Origin: Alligator mississippiensis
Lineage: Eukaryota; Chordata; Crocodylia; Alligatoridae
Assembly (NCBI RefSeq): GCF_030867095.1
Contig: NC_081826.1
Coordinates: 41,270,001 to 41,334,000, forward strand
Length of the DNA: 64,000 nt
Direction of reading: 5' to 3'
Shown here one piece after another: positions 57,285-64,000 of the stretch. The first letter of the stretch is position 1. Every line of letters begins with the position of its first letter. Both the position numbers and the translations under genes were made by a program. The notes below the pieces were generated by a model. The model had not been told where the DNA came from. It saw only the letters and a list, made by a program, of their open reading frames with translations, and did not search any database.

Positions 57285-57739
57285 GTTATGTTTAAGATAG
57301 AAGCTATCAATATCAATTGCCAACATATGGCAGAAAAGAAGTTGAAGATATTTCTAGTTATTTACAAATTAGTAGAAGAGATAAAACGTAACTTTAATTA
57401 ATTTCTTCTTCATACCTACAGAATTCAACAGAAAGCATTTGACTTGCCCTACATACAGATTTCTATATCTTATGACAGGCTTCCTGTTCAGTCCCTACAA
57501 GCCTTACACTAGGACTTCCTTAACTGTGGGACAGTGTGGAAAGAAGGAGGTTAGGTTGTAGCAAAAAAAACCAAGAAGTTGATAAACCTTCGCTTGTTTG
57601 GTCAGCAGAACCTTGATACCAGAGTGAAGTCTGTGTTCAAGTATTCTAATTTGCAAAACACCCATATTTGCTGAAACAAAAAATAGAAACCTGTTTTCTT
57701 TTTTCAGAAGGAAAACATGCCAGTTGGAAATCTATCACT
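57285..57739. other. Intergenic sequence, no gene seen
   Basis: AT-rich, no recognisable gene. Confidence 0.35.
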
Positions 57740-58216
57740 TTAGCTAGGGACATCAATTACACATAAACCTGTAAAAGTGATCAGAAACCAGTACAAATCT
57801 GTAACACAACAGACATTCAGTGTACATAAACCACTTTCAAAATGGCCAAACCTAGTTTAGGATAGATCTGGATGGATGTAGTATCAGATTTAAGCGATTT
57901 AGATCTCCTACAGAGTTAAGTTAACTCACAGTCCCCCAGAATCCCAGGATACCTTGCAGCTCCCCAGCAAATTCCCCCTCACAGAGTGGGCAAGCTAGCT
58001 TTGGCCCAAGGTGTCTGCTCCAAGTTGTCTGCTGAGCAGGAAGATGCTTCAACACCCCCAACGTCTGGCCTGGGCCACTGTAGGCATGTGGCTGGATTTC
58101 TGAAATAAAAAATGAATGTCTGTTCACTTGCTCATTGGTTCAATCTACGCAGCTTAAAGCCTGTGAAGATTGGATTTTTTCAGCCTCAGGCTTTTGACTG
58201 TCAACTATTTGTATTT
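57740..58216 (+). mobile_element. Repeat B, copy 3, with unoccupied gtgatcag site
   Basis: Begins ctagggacatcaattacac and carries gtgatcag (57777-57784) with no insertion, followed by aaaccagtacaaatctg. It then follows copy 2 at 49448 onward: 'acataaaccactttcaaaat', 'cacagtcccccagaatccca'. It ends near 'ggcttttgactgtc', where the LTR at 58222 begins a few bases further. Non-coding. Confidence 0.78.
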
Positions 58217-58221
58217 AGCCC

Positions 58222-59460
58222 TGTAACAGGTCATCATGCTAGGCCGCCCTTAATGTGGCCCATGAACCTGTCTCTGGGCAACCACCCACCTTCTTGCTTG
58301 CCATGCCTTGATGTTAATTAATTAGTCGATGTTAATTAGCAGGAGGCTGCCATTCTACTGCCCCATCACCAGGGGGCGCTATCTGCAGCTCCTTTTCCTC
58401 CCCTACACCGCAGTCCACGCCTCGCTGATGTAATCACTGTTGTCTTAATCCTAATCTCCCACTATGTGGCCCCTTACCATTCTCCCTGGGCCTTCTTTCT
58501 TGTGCTGCCCCCTCCTGGGGCTCTCTGGTGCCCAACTTGGGCCTCCCTACCATGTGGCCCCCTATCAGGGGCTCTCAGTGCCCAAACTTGGGCTTTGAAT
58601 ACTGCCCCCCTACCTGGGGCTCGCCGTGCCCCACTTGGGCTTCGCAATCGTGCGACCCCCCTCTCTGGGGCTCGCCATGCCCCACTTGAGCACAGAAAGC
58701 CCCGGAAAGAGGGCAGCACTACAGAGAAGCCCAACTTGGGCTTCAAATACTGCCCCCCCTCTCTGGGGCTCGCTGTGCCCCCTTTGGGCTTCACAATCGT
58801 GCGACCCCCCCCCCTGGGGCTCGCCGTGCCCCACTTGGGCTCAATAAGATGGCCCCCTTCCTGAGGCTCACAATGCCCACACTGGGCCTTCCGCGGCGCT
58901 GTCCCCTTCTCTGGGGCCTTCTGCGGCGCTGTCCCCTTCTCTGGGGCTTGCTACGCCCACCTTGGGCCCTTCAAATGCCCCTCTCTGGGGCTGGGGTCTA
59001 AGCACCCCGTAAACTGCGCCCTTACTGGCGCCAGGATCCCCACACTACTGTGGGTCTCCTATGAGGCCTCCTCCAACCCCTAATAGCCTCACCCAAATCA
59101 CCGGTCTTATAACAACAACAAAACACAAACTCCAGCCCCTTGGCTACAACTTAAAATATAAGCCATCTGGCTATAACAACATTGCTCCAGCATCTTGGAG
59201 CTGCTGCTCGCAGTACCTCCAGGCAGGTTTTTCCTCACCTCTTTGCTCCCAGAGCTCCTGCCTCTTTAGCTGCTGACAGGAAACTGACTCTGGTCTCAGC
59301 TCCTTGGGCTTTATAAGGTCCAGGCCCTGCCCCCTCCTGGTCAGCTGACCTTCCTTGGTTGCCCCAGCAACCCCCAGCTGCGCTCCTTAGTCACTGCTAG
59401 GACTCCTTCCCTAGCAGTTTTCTCCTCTTCAGGCACAGAGACCCTGAGTGCTCTGTGACA
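58222..59460 (-). mobile_element. Solo LTR with internal tandem array
   Basis: Minus-strand start TGTCACAGAGC and end GACCTGTTACA give TG...CA termini. A perfect 5-bp duplication, agccc, flanks the 1239-bp unit (58217-58221 and 59461-59465). A minus-strand TATA-like box (cttataaagccc) sits at about 59309-59320. Downstream of it is an array of ~50-bp units. No coding region or second LTR remains, so it is a solo LTR of an endogenous retrovirus-like element. Similar organisation is seen at 27210-28288 and 42180-43396. Confidence 0.8.
58480..58990. repeat. Imperfect ~50-bp tandem array in the LTR
   Basis: Units built on 'ctggggctcgccgtgcccca' followed by 'cttgggct' and often 'caatcgtgcgacccccc' recur from about 58510 to 58980, clearest at 58612, 58666, 58760 and 58814. 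Two copies of 'cgcggcgctgtccccttctc' lie near 58891-58940. The repeats create repetitive proline/cysteine-rich frames on both strands, which I regard as artefacts. Confidence 0.85.
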
Positions 59461-59465
59461 AGCCC

Positions 59466-59769
59466 TTATGATTGGAAACTGGGTTTCCTCTCCCTCCTTC
59501 AAAGCTTGCCAACACACTCCTTCTAATTTTTCTGCTTTATCAGTATTTCTGCTGTTTTGCCTATAGCTTTGCAAAATTCATCCTTTATTTATGTCCGTTG
59601 AGTTTGATGGACTCACACCAGGAATGAATCTGGCCTCCCAATTTCTGGAGCTTTGGAATCAATAATTTCAACTGCAAAACACTACGGGTAAAAACAGATG
59701 TTGGGTTTACCCCAGGTCTGATTGTTCCAGACTTTGACACCCATCAAAACAGGCTTGGGGCAGGCATTT
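59466..59769. other. Intergenic sequence, no gene seen
   Basis: No gene. 'ggactcacaccaggaatgaa' near 59610 may be half of the palindromic repeat also seen at 52988. Confidence 0.35.
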
Positions 59770-60003
59770 ACACATGCAGCTTGAGCTCAAGGGAAATTCA
59801 GGTTGGGTATTAGGAAAAACTCTCACTATGAGGGTTGTGAAGCACTGGAACAGGCTACCCAAAGAGGTTGTGGAATCTCCATTCTTGGATATTTTTAAGA
59901 CCTGGCTAGACAAAGCCTTGACTGGGATGATATACTTGGGGATGGGGTGCTGGACTAGGCCTCCTGAGGTCCCTTCCAACCTTAATTTTCTATGATTTTA
60001 TAA
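59770..60003 (+). repeat. CR1 3' end (C-terminus plus UTR)
   Basis: The plus strand encodes the last CR1 ORF2 residues (VVKHWNRLPKEVVESPFLDI, then FKTWLDKALTG). The tail 'cctcctgaggtcccttccaa' ends in 'tctatgattttat'. It is a 5'-truncated copy of a bird-type CR1 subfamily, different from the long copies at 7.7 and 22.8 kb. Confidence 0.9.
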
Positions 60004-60474
60004 ATGACAGCAAACTCAAATTAGGCATGATTGTCCTGGATAAAAGTGTTATCTTTGATACTTCACAGGTACTTGAAGTGGGAGAATGGGTTTATACATC
60101 TGTTAGATCCTAGAATAAGAGGCCTTGTGCTGAGAGAAATTGATGTCTGTTTTGAGGCTATGCTAAGAACAAACATTGCATTTGTCCCTGGATAAGTTGT
60201 GCCTATATTTTTCCTGGAACAAAAGTATCCTGGGATTAGTGTGTACACACAGAGCACTTCTAACCAGGGTTTAGTGAGTGGCTGAATATGGTTTCCCTTT
60301 TCTGCCATTGATTAAATGATGCAGTGCTGAGATAACTGTACAGGCAATACTTTGCAATATCCTGAGATAAACTGTTACTACCTTTTACCTGGGAATTTTT
60401 ATTAGGATTTATCCTCGGACAACAGACATGGATGTCTATATGACCACTTTATCCCAGGATAAAATGGTTTATAG
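60004..60474. other. Intergenic sequence, no gene seen
   Basis: Nothing recognised. Confidence 0.35.
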
Positions 60475-61600
60475 CAGGGGTGGGCAATTATTTCAGCTGG
60501 AGGGCTCCTTAACAACTTTTGGTGAGCTGTCAAGGGCCACATGGCCCTGTCCCTTCACAGGTGCCTTGCTCCCTGATTGCCATTTTGGGACTGGAAATTC
60601 CACCCCAACCCCTGACCTTTGTCATCAGAAGTCCCTCCCCTTGTCCCTAGAAGTACTCCTTTTGGGTGGTCTGCCACCTTGTAGCTGGAAAAGAAACAAA
60701 GCATATATTAAAAAGTCAAACATCTAGTATAACCTATTTTAATTTTATTTAAAAAAAATGTTGTCCTGATTTACTTGCATTTGCATAGTGCCAATAGAGG
60801 TAATTGCATACTAGCTCAAAATAGGTGTGTGAGTAGGTGTGGGGCTTGTGAACTGCCATGGATGTGTGTTTGGATGGGTGTGGGGTTTGTGGGAGGAGGT
60901 GCGTACCCCACAGGGCGCACAACCCCCATTGCCAGTGGCAGCAGGAGCAGCAGGCAGTGGGCCCTCAGGGTGCTCATGGTGCACAACTCCCTGTGACTCC
61001 TGGTCCATGCACCATTGGGCCAGGCAGGCTTCATGCCTCCACATGTGGCTCCCCACTGAAGTGCTGGAAGCCCCATGTGGAGGCATCGAGTTGGCCCAGC
61101 TTGATGGTGCGTGGCTTCCACCTGCAGTGGCAGGAGCCCCATGTGCTGGTATGGAGCGAGTCCGGTCTGGCTGAAGGTACACATCAGCGGGCTAGGCTGG
61201 GCTGGGTCAGGCGGGCTCTGTGCCACCACATGCATCTCCCAGGATTCAGTCAGAGCCATGGGCTGCTGGGGGGCTCTGCCTGCTATGGGCCATGAATGCT
61301 CCAAAAGCCTGCTGCCTTCTGCCCCTGCTGCCACTGGCAGCAGAGGCTGTGCACCATGGAGGGGCCCCACACCCACCCACAAGCCACACCCCCACCTACA
61401 CACACTCCCATATCCACCCACAAACCCCACATCCACTCCCCCTCCTGCAGGCAGGAGCTTCCCTCCACACTCACCACCTGTCCATGCCATGCCATGGCAG
61501 TGGTGCCCTGCAACTCTGTGTATCCTGCCCCCCAACTGGAAAAAAAATGTAGCCACATACATTTAAATTGCACTGCTGAATGACAATGTCAATTACCATA
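60475..61600. mobile_element. hAT-like element end and GC-rich foldback
   Basis: 60475 begins CAGGGGTGGGCAATTATTT, a common hAT terminal sequence in vertebrates. The matching right end and target duplication were not found, so the right boundary is a guess. The interior holds large inverted repeats (60838-60985 against 61275-61445) with a second hairpin between them. Long open frames on both strands here (up to 248 codons) reflect composition and the inverted repeat. Confidence 0.5.
61033..61086. repeat. Inner hairpin of the foldback
   Basis: Perfect 12-bp arms, atgcctccacat (61033-61044) and atgtggaggcat (61075-61086). Outside them further pairing (gcaccattgggcca / ttggcccagcttgatggtgc) extends the stem imperfectly to about 61005-61115. 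Confidence 0.85.
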
Positions 61601-61729
61601 ACCTGCCCTGCCATCACACAGGTGCAGCTCTATTTCTTCCAAGAGGAAAGGGCATCATATATTCAGAACAACCGAGTATATAAACACAGTATGTTTTCAG
61701 TTGAGACATGGGCAAAGTTAGTGACCATA

Positions 61730-61850
61730 GGCAAAGCTGGTAAAATTGCATGATTTGCCCAAGGCTACTTAAATCAGTGTCAGAGTCAGGACTAGAACTC
61801 CAGGAATTCCCAGGTTCTAATTCAGTGGGGTGACCATAAAGTGTATTTTT
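61730..61850 (+). repeat. MIR-type SINE, 3' part
   Basis: 'atttgcccaaggctacttaa', 'atcagtgtcagagtcaggac' and 'tagaactccaggaattccca' followed by 'ggttctaattcagtg' match the core-to-3' order of an amniote MIR. Old and partial. Confidence 0.6.
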
Positions 61851-63139
61851 ATTTTCCACTATCAAACTCATCAAGAATCATGTATTTACAGTGATAGTCT
61901 GTCTGCATTTTCCATAAACATCCTTTACAGCTCTTAAGTATAGACAACATTGCTTTTCTTGAGTCTGTTAAAGCTAGAGGTTTCTGTGACATTTTAATCC
62001 TCCTGAGAGCATGCATTTCTTTTGATACTTTTCCGTCAGTTCCTCAGACAGCTTTGCACGTTGCTTCTCATACTACGCAGAATACATGAATTAATTTTAA
62101 CAGTCACAAAAAACAACTAACTTCGTGCACTTCTCAAACTAAGATAGATAATAGAAACTTCAATTTTCTGGCACACAAAAATAGCTTTTAATCACTGATT
62201 TGGGACATAAGCACTTGGTCTGACATGTAAAATTTGCAGTTCCTGGAAATGCCATGTCATTTTTTTGGGCAGTAGAACAGGCAGTAGAATTCAGCAGAAA
62301 GATCATTTTAGCAGGAACATTACTTCATCAGGAATCCCTGGTCTACCTTCCGTCACTGATCATCATTTAACTGTCTAGATGAGCCCTTCAAAACAATGAT
62401 CTCCCTCAAGAAAATACCGATAAAGCTAATTCTTTTAATTTTTAAGGGTAAAAAGTATAAATAAAGCCTCTTTTTGCTGTGAATTTCAGGATTTCAGCAA
62501 AAGTGTCATCACTTTCTGTATTATTGCTGCTATCATATTTTTTAAATTTCCTCAACAAAAGAAAATAAATAACTAGCTCCCAAGAGAGACAAAAGATTTC
62601 ATTATGCTGAAACTCACATTGGAATATAGGCAAATTACCAGAACAATCTAACAATAAGCATGGTGTAGAAACAGTACCATCAGCAAAGAAATAGCTGTAT
62701 TATAAATATCTCTTTATAAATATTTGCAATTAAAAAAAAAAATCTGTAGACATATAGGGATATATCCCCGAGACATAACTCCACCAAATTCTATCAATTT
62801 ACATCAGCAGAGATTTTAGCACATTAAATTTATTTAAATGTAAATGCAACAGTTATTTTCAACTGAAGGTAGTTGTAACTAAAATAATGATTTGCTCCAT
62901 CAAAGGATAGGATTTGGGAGTAAAGCTTGCAAATAATTATATTATAGTTGCAAATAAAATCTGATTTTACTGAAATTTTTGGGAGAGGTAATATCTGAAA
63001 CTTTCAGGGAAAGGAAGTCCAAATAACTGGATTTGAGTAGCTCTAAAGGGGCAACACTTCAGTCAGTGTAACGCTGTGGCTTATGATTCGCCTTTGATTA
63101 GACAGAAAACAAACCCTAGGGTTTAATTTTGCATAAAAG
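61851..63139. other. AT-rich intergenic sequence, no gene seen
   Basis: No recognisable element. Confidence 0.4.
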
Positions 63140-63612
63140 TAATAGGTACAGTTGGAGCATTTCTTGTCCTTTTGGCCCCACAGGCCAGATGAGGTGCATG
63201 AGGCTGGTCTGGTGGCTTGATGGGGCCCCCATGGCAGGACAGAGCCTCACAATGCTTCTACTTGCACACAAGGATCAGATTCTGTGTGGCTTTGGTTGGC
63301 CTCTTCATGCATGAATCAAGCCCCAGGGCACCAGCACAGTGCCTCTTCCCGGCCACCATGTCTTAGAATTGGGCTCCAGGGCCCTGTGCTGCCTAAGCCT
63401 GGCCCTCTGCATTGGAATAAGGCTCCATGCCACCCTGTGTGCCCAATCCAGCATGCACAACCACAGAATCAGGTCCAGAAATTTGACAGCAAGGTAGCAG
63501 GGCTACTGCTCTTCATTGCCAAATTTGTAGACCCGTTGGAGCCCTGCTGGCTGGATGACATAGTGCCAAAGACTGGAGCTGGCCTATGGACTGGGAGTTG
63601 AGCACCCCTAAT
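63140..63612. mobile_element. Possible hAT-type element remnant
   Basis: Its right edge, ggactgggagttgagcacccctaa, inverts to a taggggtgctcaact start, which resembles common hAT ends in vertebrates. The left end and a target duplication are not visible. Short open frames (61 and 105 codons) have no domain. Confidence 0.3.
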
Positions 63613-64000
63613 CTATCTGAGCAGATTTAATTAGATACAGGATCAAACTGGAAAAAAATTGCTGGCAATTCCATGATTTTGACTTTTCGTTCTAATTTGG
63701 ACTAAAAGCAATTTTTAGAATTTTCTACAGGACAAATATGGTTCATTCCATTCAGCTTGGAAGTCCTGGAATAATCTCTTTAAGTGCTCCAATCATACTT
63801 TTTTAAACAAAACTCTCACTTTAATTTTGTATGATTCACAAAAGTAACAGCTGCAAAGGGCCTAAATGAGTTATATTCCTGCCAAAGGCAAATGCAATCG
63901 ATGCCCCACATTGTTAGCTAAAAAAACAGTGGCATTTCAGTCCATATAAGATCTGTAGAGCTTTCAGTAGACAGACTGGTAATACAGTAACTAAGAGAAG
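63613..64000. other. AT-rich window end, no gene seen
   Basis: Nothing recognised. Confidence 0.4.

Noticed and set aside
58480-58990. CRISPR-like array
   Set aside because: The units adjoin without unique spacers, vary in length, and sit within an LTR in a vertebrate-type genome. It is an imperfect minisatellite.
60816-61562. 248-codon minus-strand frame
   Set aside because: Spans an inverted repeat and has matching long frames on the other strand; composition artefact.
1-64000. tRNA or rRNA genes
   Set aside because: No cloverleaf with both internal promoter boxes and no rRNA-like segment was recognised; the only tRNA-like pieces are decayed MIR heads.

Overview
The window looks like nuclear DNA of a reptile, most likely a crocodilian. 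I infer this from the repeats: several CR1 non-LTR retrotransposons whose 3' ends and ORF2 sequences resemble those common in crocodilian genomes, MIR-type SINE fragments, and a dense mix of hAT-like, Harbinger, piggyBac and LTR insertions. No host protein-coding exon, tRNA or rRNA gene could be supported. All clearly recognisable coding sequence is transposon-derived and broken. The species call rests on recognition only; no database search was possible.

Layout. 1-5.6 kb: a CR1 scrap, an old palindromic repeat, a MIR-like SINE and a 1.46 kb hAT-like element with GC-rich interior (2743-4201). 5.65-11.1 kb: an antisense CR1 split by a younger sense CR1 (7713-10557) with a nearly open ORF2. 11.1-12.0 kb: a decayed Harbinger transposase on the minus strand. 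12.6-15.8 kb: a faint LINE reverse-transcriptase trace and an LTR-like stretch with 65-bp tandem repeats. 16.5-18.8 kb: an old antisense CR1 interrupted by a 336-bp MITE and an 805-bp hAT-like element. 20.0-20.7 kb: the C-terminal half of a second non-LTR lineage. 21473-22459: a CpG-rich solo LTR. 22.8-25.05 kb: another antisense CR1. 27.2-28.3 kb: an LTR-like block. 28666-32001: a piggyBac element flanked by TTAA on both sides, with a broken transposase gene. 35199-39137: a two-gene Harbinger element carrying a CR1 fragment. 42.2-43.4 kb: an LTR-like block. 45.0, 48.0-49.9 and 57.7-58.2 kb: three copies of a ~0.47 kb repeat, the middle one split by a second copy of the hAT-like element. 50.1-51.2 kb: further DNA-transposon copies. 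51.9-53.0 kb: the second non-LTR lineage again, in an inverted-junction arrangement. 58222-59460: a solo LTR with an internal tandem array. 60.5-61.5 kb: a GC-rich foldback. The rest is AT-rich sequence without recognisable genes.

Together the elements give a readable order of insertion. The target-site duplications are gtgatcag, ttatctac, agccc, gtacg/gtatg, aat and ttaa. An unoccupied version of one insertion target lies elsewhere in the same window. The Harbinger element keeps traces of its two partner genes, a DDE transposase and a Myb/SANT DNA-binding protein, in convergent order. The piggyBac has a distinctive palindrome set near its ends. I found no sign of a new defence, metabolic or regulatory system; the interest is in transposon structure and history.
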